Source: Flavobacteriaceae bacterium
GTDB taxonomy: Bacteria > Bacteroidota > Bacteroidia > Flavobacteriales > Flavobacteriaceae
DNA length: 59,647 bases
Assembly (NCBI GenBank): GCA_021647885.1
Contig: JAKITV010000011.1
Coordinates: 1-59,647 of the forward strand
Direction of reading: 5' to 3'
Both the position numbers and the translations under genes were made by a program. This document shows, one piece after another, positions 8,138 through 14,294 of this stretch. Under the pieces are notes generated by a model. The model had not been told where the DNA came from and searched no databases. It saw only the letters and a program-made list of their open reading frames with translations. The number at the start of each line of letters is the position of its first letter. Positions within the stretch are counted from its first letter, which is position 1.

Positions 8138-9329
8138 AATTAAGGAATTCAAAGATTCCCGCAGCACCTTGTCCTGTCCCAACACACATGGTTACCATAC
8201 CATATTTTCCTTTCATATTTTGTTTACGCATTTCATCAAATAACTGGACAGACAATTTTCCACCAGTGCAACCTAAAGGATGACCCAAAGCAATAGCTCC
8301 ACCATTTACATTAACGATATCTGGGTTTAGATTTAATTCTCGCATTACGGCTAAAGATTGAGATGCAAAAGCTTCGTTTAATTCAATTAACGAAATATCA
8401 TCTTGTTTTAAACCAGCTTGCTTTAATGCTTTTGGAATAGCTTTTACAGGACCAATTCCCATAATACGAGGTTCGACACCTGCTGCAGCGTAATTGACTA
8501 ATCGAGCAATAGGCTCAAGATTTAATTCTTTAACCATAGCTTCGCTCATTACCATGACGAATGCTGCTCCATCACTCATTTGTGAAGAATTTCCTGCTGT
8601 TACACTTCCTCCAGCAGCAAAAACAGGTCGCAATTTTGCTAATGCTTCTTTACTGGTTCCTTTTCTTGGGCCTTCATCTTTTGTGACTGTATATGATTTA
8701 GTTGCTTTTTTCCCGTTACTGTCAACATAAATTTGATCAACAGTTATTGGAACGATTTGGTCTTGAAAACGGTTTTCAGCTAGTGCTTTCAGAGCTTTCA
8801 TATGCGAATTAAAAGCAAACTCATCTTGGTCTTCTCGAGATACTTTAAACTGATTTGCTACAGCTTCAGCAGTATTTCCCATTCCCCAATAATATTCTTC
8901 ATGCCCAGCTTTAACAACATCGTAATTTAATTCTGGTTTATAACCTGTCATTGGTACAGCACTCATACTTTCTGCGCCTCCTGCTATAATACAATCTGCC
9001 ATACCTGATTGAATTTTTGCTGTTGCCATGGCAATGGTTTCAAGTCCTGAAGAGCAAAAACGATTTACAGTTACTCCTGGAACATCAACAATATCTAATC
9101 CCATTAGTGATATAAGACGAGCCATATTTAATCCTTGCGATCCTTCAGGCATTGCATTACCTACCATAACATCGTCTATACGTGTTTTGTCAAGGTTTGG
9201 TAATTCCTTTATCATGTACTTGATGGTTTCTGCTGCCAATTCGTCTGTTCTTTTAAAACGGAACACACCTCTTGGTGCTTTCCCTACTGCTGTTCTGTAT
9301 GCTTTTACGATGTAAGCTTGTTTGTTCAT
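8136..9329 (-). CDS. fadA: Acetyl-CoA C-acyltransferase (3-ketoacyl-CoA thiolase)
   Basis: A 397-residue thiolase that cleaves 3-ketoacyl-CoA to acetyl-CoA and a shortened acyl-CoA, the last step of beta-oxidation. The nucleophile Cys92 lies in NRFCSSGLETIA. His350 lies in GHPLGCTGG, and the second active-site Cys382 in MCVGTGQG near the C-terminus. Length and motifs are complete. It lies between the four-helix protein gene and fadE in the fad operon. The ~110-base gap to fadE and the ~40-base gap to the four-helix gene both hold heptanucleotide repeats. Confidence 0.95.
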   Translation of the reverse strand: MNKQAYIVKAYRTAVGKAPRGVFRFKRTDELAAETIKYMIKELPNLDKTRIDDVMVGNAMPEGSQGLNMARLISLMGLDIVDVPGVTVNRFCSSGLETIAMATAKIQSGMADCIIAGGAESMSAVPMTGYKPELNYDVVKAGHEEYYWGMGNTAEAVANQFKVSREDQDEFAFNSHMKALKALAENRFQDQIVPITVDQIYVDSNGKKATKSYTVTKDEGPRKGTSKEALAKLRPVFAAGGSVTAGNSSQMSDGAAFVMVMSEAMVKELNLEPIARLVNYAAAGVEPRIMGIGPVKAIPKALKQAGLKQDDISLIELNEAFASQSLAVMRELNLNPDIVNVNGGAIALGHPLGCTGGKLSVQLFDEMRKQNMKGKYGMVTMCVGTGQGAAGIFEFLN

Positions 9330-9345
9330 AACTGTTTGAATATTT

Positions 9346-9381
9346 AACTTAAGAAGATAAGACGTAAGATTTAAGACTTGC
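9346..9381. repeat. Degenerate heptanucleotide array, 3' flank of the four-helix gene
   Basis: Successive units AACTTAA, GAAGATAA (8 bases), GACGTAA, GATTTAA and GACTTGC share a GAyktAA pattern. The array runs into the last codons and stop (9371-9373) of the four-helix-bundle gene. It is close to the reverse complement of the pattern on the other side of that gene (9747-9767). Confidence 0.55.
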
Positions 9382-9736
9382 TTAATTTTTCCATAAAACG
9401 TGTTATCATTCCTTGTGTATTTTGAATTTTTGTTTCTAAATGTTTAAAAGTTTTTTCTGAAATATATCCTATTTTAAAAGAAATTATCAGTTGGGTTTCC
9501 CACTCAAATGCCGAACCTAATGCTGTTTCTAAATACTGTAAAAAATGTTTATCAGTTCCTTTACTTGTACCTTCTGCTATATTCGAAGGAATTGAAATAG
9601 AACAACGTTGTATTTGACTTGACAGTGAATACATTTCAGATTTCGGAAATGTTTTAGTCGTCTTATAAGTTTCTTTTACGATTTCAATTCCATCTTTCCA
9701 AATAGTTAATTTTCTAAAGTTGTGTCTTGCTGCCAT
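9371..9736 (-). CDS. Four-helix-bundle protein (23S rRNA intervening-sequence protein-like)
   Basis: 121 residues of the S23/IVP four-helix-bundle family: FRKLTIWKDGIEIVKETYKTT at the start, the signature IQRCSISIPSNIAEG in the middle, and LETALGSAFEWETQLIIS later. Members form small helical pentamers and were first seen inside intervening sequences of 23S rRNA genes. They are also common as stray single genes in Bacteroidota. Cellular role is unknown. Here it stands inside the fad operon between fadN and fadA, where it has no metabolic reason to be. Heptanucleotide repeats lie on both sides, consistent with a gene acquired by insertion. Confidence 0.85.
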   Translation of the reverse strand: MAARHNFRKLTIWKDGIEIVKETYKTTKTFPKSEMYSLSSQIQRCSISIPSNIAEGTSKGTDKHFLQYLETALGSAFEWETQLIISFKIGYISEKTFKHLETKIQNTQGMITRFMEKLSKS

Positions 9737-9746
9737 GTTATTTATT

Positions 9747-9767
9747 ATGTCTTACGTCCTAATTTCT
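9747..9767. repeat. Degenerate heptanucleotide array, 5' flank of the four-helix gene
   Basis: Units ATGTCTT, ACGTCCT and AATTTCT lie in the ~22-base gap between fadN and the four-helix gene and overlap the fadN stop codon (9759-9761). The TCTTACGTC core matches the reverse complement of the array at 9346-9381. Confidence 0.5.
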
Positions 9768-12167
9768 AAGTGGTTTTCCTGTTTTTAACATATGCTCAAT
9801 CCGTTCTAAAGTCTTACGCTCTGTACATAAACTCAAGAAGGCTTCTCGTTCAATATCCAATAAGTATTGTTCGCTAACAAAAGTTGGTTCAGATAGGTCT
9901 CCACCAGCCATAACGTATGCCAATTTATTTGCAATTTTATGATCGTGTTCACTTATATAGTGGCTTGCTTCCATAGAATCGGTTCCTACTAAAAACATTC
10001 CGAGAGCTTGCTTGCCAAGTACTTTAATATCTGTTCTATGGATAGGTTTTGTGTAACCTTGTTCTGCCAGAAGTTTTGCATATGCTTTTGCAGTAGCAAT
10101 TTGTCTGTCCTTATTAACTACAACAATGTCTTTTCCTTTTTGTAGAATACCAAAATCGAATGCTTCGTAAGCAGAAGTTGCTACTTTAGCCATCCCAATA
10201 GTTAAGAAATATTCTTGAAGTACATTTAATTCTACATCGTTCTTTTTGAAGGTGTCCGAAGCTCTTAATGCCATTTCTTTAGATCCTCCTCCACCAGGAA
10301 TTACACCAACTCCAAATTCTACTAAACCAATATAAGTTTCGGCAGCTGCTACAACTTTATCTGCGTGCATAGACAATTCGCAACCTCCACCAAGAGTCAT
10401 TCCATGTGGTGCTGCAATGGTTGGAATAGCCGAGTAGCGCATACGCATCATAGTGTCTTGAAAGGTTTTAATTGCCATATTTAGTTCATCATATTCTTGC
10501 TCTACAGCCATCATAAAGATCATGCCAATATTTGCTCCAACCGAAAAATTTGCTGCTTGATTACCTACAACCAATCCTTGAAAATCTTTTTCGGCTAAAT
10601 CGAAAGCTTTGTTTAATCCCGCAAGAACGTCGCCACCAATAGTATTCATTTTAGATTGAAATTCTACATTTAGAATGCCATCGCCTAAATCTTCGATAAC
10701 AACTCCAGAGTTTTTCCAAACCTCGTTTGATTTTCTAATATTATCCAGAATAATAAAGGCATCTTGTCCTGGAATTTTTTCTTGTGATTTCTTAGGAATA
10801 TCATAAGCATAAGTAGCTCCATCTTTTATAGTATAAAATGAAGAATTACCAGACGCTATCATTTCATTTACCCAAGCTGCTGGTTTGTAACCTTCGGCTT
10901 TCATCATTTCAATTCCAGCTTCAATACCAATAGCATCCCAAATTTGAAAAGGACCATGTTCCCATCCAAATCCAGCTTTCATTGCATCATCAATCTTATA
11001 TAATTCATCTGAAATTTCAGGAATACGATTAGATATATATTGAAACATTGCCGAAAAACTTTTTCTGTAAAATTCACCAGCTTTATCTTTTCCTTTTACT
11101 AATACTTTAAAGCGATCAATAACTTTATCGATGGTTTTAGTAAGTTCGAGAGTTGCAAATTTTGCACGCTTTTTGGCTCTGTATTCTAAAGTGTTTAAAT
11201 CGAGTGATAGGATTTCCTTTTTTCCTTCGGCTGAAACGGTTTTCTTGTAAAAGCCTTGCCCTGTTTTGCTTCCTAACCATTTATTATCCATCATGGAATT
11301 AATGAAATCAGGAATTTTAAACAATTCATGAGCTTCATCATTAGGGCAGTTTTCATAAATCCCATTGGCCACATGAACCAGTGTATCTAATCCAACTACG
11401 TCAACAGTACGGAAAGTTGCCGACTTTGGTCGACCAATAACTGGACCTGTAAGTTTGTCAACTTCTTCGATGGTTAAATCCATTTCTTTTACTAGATGAA
11501 ACAAACTTTGAATACCAAAAATACCAACTCTATTGCCAATAAAAGCAGGTGTGTCTTTAGCAATAACAGACGTTTTACCAAGGAATTGTTCGCCATAACC
11601 ATTTAAGAATTCTAAAACAGAAGCATCTGTTTTTGGACCTGGAATGATTTCGAAAAGTTTTAAATAACGCGCAGGATTAAAGAAGTGTGTTCCACAGAAA
11701 TGCTTCTGGAAATCTTCACTTCGTCCTTCACTCATAAACTTTATAGGGATTCCTGATGTATTAGAGGTAATTAAAGTTCCTGGAGTTCTATGCTTGTCGA
11801 GGTTCTCAAAAACGGTTTTTTTAATATCTAGACGTTCTACAACAACTTCTATAATCCAATCTACATCTTTTACTTTTGAAATATCGTCTTCTAGATTTCC
11901 AGTAGTGATTCTACTTGCAAATTTCTGTAAGTAAATAGGAGAGGGTTTAGATTTTAAAGATGTTTTTAACGAATCGTTTACCAAACGATTTCTTACTGCT
12001 TTATCCTCAAGTGTTAATCCTTGTGCTTTTTCTTTGTCGTTAAGTTCTCTCGGAACGATGTCTAGTAAAAGTACTTCTACACCAATATTGGCGAAATGGC
12101 ATGCAATACCACTTCCCATAATTCCAGAGCCTATAACTGCGATTTTATTTATTCTACGTTTACTCAT
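9759..12167 (-). CDS. fadN: 3-hydroxyacyl-CoA dehydrogenase / enoyl-CoA hydratase, FadN type
   Basis: An 802-residue bifunctional beta-oxidation enzyme that hydrates enoyl-CoA and oxidises 3-hydroxyacyl-CoA with NAD. The dehydrogenase is N-terminal: dinucleotide-binding GSGIMGSG from residue 13, GTHFFNPARYLKLFE with the catalytic His, and a C-terminal dehydrogenase domain. The crotonase domain follows, with GANIGMI and the oxyanion/catalytic region TLGGGCELSMHA and GVGVIPGGGGSKE. This dehydrogenase-first order is that of Bacillus FadN (~789 aa) and the reverse of E. coli FadB. It is the first enzyme gene after marR. Length and motifs are intact. Confidence 0.94.
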   Translation of the reverse strand: MSKRRINKIAVIGSGIMGSGIACHFANIGVEVLLLDIVPRELNDKEKAQGLTLEDKAVRNRLVNDSLKTSLKSKPSPIYLQKFASRITTGNLEDDISKVKDVDWIIEVVVERLDIKKTVFENLDKHRTPGTLITSNTSGIPIKFMSEGRSEDFQKHFCGTHFFNPARYLKLFEIIPGPKTDASVLEFLNGYGEQFLGKTSVIAKDTPAFIGNRVGIFGIQSLFHLVKEMDLTIEEVDKLTGPVIGRPKSATFRTVDVVGLDTLVHVANGIYENCPNDEAHELFKIPDFINSMMDNKWLGSKTGQGFYKKTVSAEGKKEILSLDLNTLEYRAKKRAKFATLELTKTIDKVIDRFKVLVKGKDKAGEFYRKSFSAMFQYISNRIPEISDELYKIDDAMKAGFGWEHGPFQIWDAIGIEAGIEMMKAEGYKPAAWVNEMIASGNSSFYTIKDGATYAYDIPKKSQEKIPGQDAFIILDNIRKSNEVWKNSGVVIEDLGDGILNVEFQSKMNTIGGDVLAGLNKAFDLAEKDFQGLVVGNQAANFSVGANIGMIFMMAVEQEYDELNMAIKTFQDTMMRMRYSAIPTIAAPHGMTLGGGCELSMHADKVVAAAETYIGLVEFGVGVIPGGGGSKEMALRASDTFKKNDVELNVLQEYFLTIGMAKVATSAYEAFDFGILQKGKDIVVVNKDRQIATAKAYAKLLAEQGYTKPIHRTDIKVLGKQALGMFLVGTDSMEASHYISEHDHKIANKLAYVMAGGDLSEPTFVSEQYLLDIEREAFLSLCTERKTLERIEHMLKTGKPLRN

Positions 12168-12173
12168 ATCTTT

Positions 12174-12191
12174 TTTCCACGAAAGTGGAAA
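12174..12191. repeat. Hairpin repeat (TTTCCAC-GAAA-GTGGAAA)
   Basis: A perfect 7-bp stem with a GAAA loop in the 41-base gap between marR and fadN. It has the same architecture as the TTCCTGC-type hairpins at 12667, 44663 and 44811 but diverged stem bases, which suggests compensatory change. In mRNA it would sit just upstream of the fadN start codon. Confidence 0.6.
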
Positions 12192-12208
12192 TCTGTTTTA
12201 AGTTATAC

Positions 12209-12661
12209 TTATTTTAAAATGGTTTCTGGGTTATATATTTTTTTGTTAGATATCATTTCGTTTATAAGTTCGGCAACTTCATAAAAATGATTTAATTTAT
12301 CTTCAGAAATATTTCTTTTAATTGTATCATTAAAAATTAAAACTCTATCTCTGGAATATTCTCTTTTTTCTTTACCAAAATCAGTTAGGTAGATAAGTAC
12401 ACCTCGTCCATCTTCGGGATTTGGTCGTCTTTCTATAAGTCCTTTGTCTTCCATAGATTTTAAAGTACGCGATAAGCTTGTGGCTTCCATACCCATTTTT
12501 GGTCCTAACGATGTTGATGGTGTTCCTTCTTCGGGATCTATATTTAATAGTGTAAAACCAGTAGCCATTGTACTATCGTACTTTGCAGCTTGCTCATTAT
12601 ACATTTTTGTAACTGCTAACCAAGTAGTTCTTAATATATAGTCTATTGTTTTTTCTTTCAT
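12209..12661 (-). CDS. MarR-family transcriptional regulator of the fad operon
   Basis: About 150 residues from ATG 12661 (MKEKTIDYILRTTW...). An upstream ATG at 12718 would place a hairpin repeat and a -7 promoter box inside the coding region and is rejected. The winged-helix core is clear: TPSTSLGPKMGMEATSLSRTLKSMEDKGLI (recognition helix around SLSRTLKSME) followed by the wing RRPNPEDGRGVLIYLTDFG. It is first in the operon with fadN, fadA and fadE, so it probably senses acyl-CoA or fatty acids and represses its own operon. In Bacillus the equivalent operon is controlled by the unrelated TetR-type FadR. Confidence 0.88.
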   Translation of the reverse strand: MKEKTIDYILRTTWLAVTKMYNEQAAKYDSTMATGFTLLNIDPEEGTPSTSLGPKMGMEATSLSRTLKSMEDKGLIERRPNPEDGRGVLIYLTDFGKEKREYSRDRVLIFNDTIKRNISEDKLNHFYEVAELINEMISNKKIYNPETILK

Positions 12662-12666
12662 AGTAT

Positions 12667-12684
12667 TTCCTGTGAAAACAGGAA
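12667..12684. repeat. Hairpin repeat in the marR leader
   Basis: TTCCTGT-GAAA-ACAGGAA is a perfect 7-bp stem with a 4-base loop. It lies five bases before the marR start codon, so in the mRNA it covers the ribosome-loading region. It belongs to the same hairpin family as copies at 44663-44682 and 44811-44830. Confidence 0.7.
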
Positions 12685-12715
12685 TCTCTTTAATTATTAA
12701 ATATGAAGTTGACAT

Positions 12716-12723
12716 CAAAGATA
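12716..12723 (-). promoter_or_regulatory. -7 promoter box for marR-fadN-fadA-fadE
   Basis: TATCTTTG on the minus strand fits the Bacteroidota TAnnTTTG box and would start a transcript near 12709, with a leader of ~48 nt. No -33 TTG is seen at the expected distance. Confidence 0.45.
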
Positions 12724-12734
12724 AGAAAATATAT

Positions 12735-12746
12735 TATGCATGCATA
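12735..12746. promoter_or_regulatory. Candidate MarR operator (12-bp palindrome)
   Basis: TATGCATGCATA is a perfect 12-bp palindrome centred about 23 bases upstream of the -7 box. This would be in the spacer of the fad promoter, a position where MarR binding would block RNA polymerase. Assignment is by position and symmetry only. Confidence 0.4.
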
Positions 12747-13107
12747 GTAAAATGGATAATTTCTATTTAAATTTTAGATAATTAATAATTACGTTAATAA
12801 AAAAGATTTACTATTTGCCTAAAAAATGAATTACGGTTTTTCCGTACTCTTTAATGCTGGCAATAGCTACATTGCATGATTTTTATTTAATTTCAAATTG
12901 TTAAAAAAATAGTTAAGTAAAATTTTTGGATTATATATAAATATATATATATATTTACCTTGTTAAATACTGATTTTGATTTGTTTAGAAGCGTTATCAA
13001 ATGAAGTAATTAACAAAGATCGATCTCAACTGGCGTCAGTTTTTTTAATGCTTCTTCATTTTTTAGCTTCTAAATTAAATGCTTCTTAATACACAAATTG
13101 TTTAATA
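12747..13107. other. AT-rich intergenic region without a gene
   Basis: About 360 bases (part of a ~490-base gap) between the divergent marR and 78-residue-protein genes. No open frame of note, tRNA or known riboswitch is visible. It holds an (AT)n tract near 12935-12955. A weak plus-strand stem, AACTG-GCGT-CAGTT followed by T6, at 13028-13046 could act as a small terminator or attenuator of a leader transcript. Confidence 0.5.
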
Positions 13108-13139
13108 GATTGATTACTAAATTAGTAGTATAATCAATC
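13108..13139. promoter_or_regulatory. Inverted repeat upstream of the 78-residue protein
   Basis: GATTGATTA and TAATCAATC form a perfect 9-bp inverted repeat separated by 14 bases, ending 16 bases before the start codon. It could be an operator or a leader hairpin hiding the start site. No regulator is known. Confidence 0.4.
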
Positions 13140-13155
13140 ATAAAAATGTATTAAA

Positions 13156-13392
13156 ATGAAAAAAGTATTTTTTACAATGGCGTTGTTTGTTATGACAACG
13201 ATGACTTTTTCTGCTAATAATGCAGAGAGTAAAGCAGAAGTAACTATTAAAAATACCGAAGCTATGGTATGGATTGATTGTAGCGGTTTAGGTGATCTTA
13301 TATATGACTATTGGACAGGCGAGGGACTCACTCATAGAGCTGCTAGAGCTATGAGAAGAGAATTTGTAAGAAGGTGTAGAGCACTTCAATAA
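13156..13392 (+). CDS. Small secreted basic protein of unknown function
   Basis: 78 residues, not recognised. The N-terminus is a good signal peptide (MKKVFFTMALFVMTTMTFSA, cleavage near 20-24). This leaves a mature peptide of about 55 residues with one cysteine pair (CSGLGDL... and ...RRCRALQ) and an Arg-rich C-terminal helix (HRAARAMRREFVRRCRAL). It has its own upstream inverted repeat and downstream terminator, so it is a separate transcription unit just before the GLPGLI/receptor genes. It could be an exported peptide or a partner of that system. That link rests on position only. Confidence 0.7.
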   Translation: MKKVFFTMALFVMTTMTFSANNAESKAEVTIKNTEAMVWIDCSGLGDLIYDYWTGEGLTHRAARAMRREFVRRCRALQ

Positions 13393-13416
13393 ACTTAAAA
13401 AAGAATGATTAATTTT

Positions 13417-13449
13417 AAAAGAGGTTATGCTTTTTAGATAGCCTCTTTT
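13417..13449 (+). terminator. Rho-independent terminator after the small secreted protein
   Basis: AAAAGAGG and CCTCTTTT form an 8-bp stem, extended by several pairs inside the loop (TTAT with ATAG, partly G-U). It starts 24 bases after the stop codon, with the T-rich tail inside the right arm. Confidence 0.75.
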
Positions 13450-13489
13450 ATGATAAAGCGTTTAATTTAAAAAGAATTATGTTAAATTT

Positions 13490-13503
13490 ATCTTGTACAA
13501 GAT
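13490..13503. promoter_or_regulatory. 14-bp palindrome upstream of the GLPGLI gene
   Basis: ATCTTGTACAAGAT is a perfect palindrome ending 19 bases before the GLPGLI start codon, with a near-match to a -7 box (TATCTTG) overlapping its left half. This is a good place for a repressor site. The binding protein is unknown. Confidence 0.45.
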
Positions 13504-13522
13504 TGAAATCTAAAAAGCGAAC

Positions 13523-14263
13523 ATGAAACTCATACAGACATTACAACTACTATTTGCACTAGTAATTAGCATATCAATTAATGCTCAAACGGCAAAGGGT
13601 ATAGTTACCTATAAGGTTACACGACAAATAGATAAAGAGAGTAAAACTACTAAGATGCTAGAAACATATTATGGCTCTGAGTTTATTAAAAGCACTGAAA
13701 CCATTGCAGATGAGTTTGAATTCAAATTAATTTTTAATACAGAGAGTGCCATTTTTTATATGAAAGACAAATTATATTCTGATAAACATGCAGCAAATTT
13801 TGCAAAAAATATGATTGGCCATTTTGGACGTATAGAACAGCAAAAAACCTATTTTATTACCGAAAACTTAGAAGAAGATTTTGGCAAATTTTTAGTAAAA
13901 CGACCATACCAAAATTGGACATTGCATGAAGAAACCAAAATGATAGATAATTATTTGTGTTTTAAAGCCACCACATTTTATACAGTAACAAACCCAAAAG
14001 GCAAAGTGTTTATACACAATTTTACAGCTTGGTATGCGCCACAGCTTCCTTATAAGTATGGGCCAATTGGCTATGGTAATTTGCCAGGCTTAATAATGGA
14101 GTTACAAGCAAAGGGATTTACTTATGGTGTTAGTAAAATTGAATTTGTTAAAGACGATGATAAGAGTTTTAAAATGCCTAAGCTAAAAAACAAAAAACTT
14201 ATTACTGGCGAGGAGTTAGAACGTTTGGCAGCAATAGATGAAGAGAAACGTCGAAGAAATTAA
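13523..14263 (+). CDS. GLPGLI family secreted protein
   Basis: 246 residues with a signal peptide (ends SINAQ, about residue 22). The family-defining motif NLPGLIMEL is present (the first Gly of GLPGLI is Asn here: YGNLPGLI), along with the ending KKLITGEELERLAA and a charged C-terminus. The family is found only in Bacteroidota, and its function is not established. It usually stands before an outer-membrane barrel gene, as here (32-base gap) and again at the right end of this window (56590-59647). Likely periplasmic partner of that barrel. Confidence 0.88.
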   Translation: MKLIQTLQLLFALVISISINAQTAKGIVTYKVTRQIDKESKTTKMLETYYGSEFIKSTETIADEFEFKLIFNTESAIFYMKDKLYSDKHAANFAKNMIGHFGRIEQQKTYFITENLEEDFGKFLVKRPYQNWTLHEETKMIDNYLCFKATTFYTVTNPKGKVFIHNFTAWYAPQLPYKYGPIGYGNLPGLIMELQAKGFTYGVSKIEFVKDDDKSFKMPKLKNKKLITGEELERLAAIDEEKRRRN

Positions 14264-14294
14264 TTAATTTTGTTGTTAGTCATAACATTTTTTA

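Noticed and set aside
8032..9767. CRISPR-like reading of the short repeats
   Set aside because: Units are 7 bases without spacers and with no cas genes near; they are tandem repeats, not a CRISPR array.
10696..10706. CCAGAGTTTTT motif in fadN resembling the RAYT palindrome
   Set aside because: The complementary arm is absent and the match lies in a normal coding segment; chance.
12662..12718. Earlier start of the MarR gene at 12718
   Set aside because: It would translate through the hairpin repeat and the -7 box, and the extra residues (e.g. EIPVFTGN) derive from the repeat; ATG 12661 fits the MarR family.
13028..13046. AACTG-GCGT-CAGTT followed by T-run as a true terminator
   Set aside because: The 5-bp stem is short and no gene ends upstream on that strand. 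Kept only as a note in the intergenic entry.
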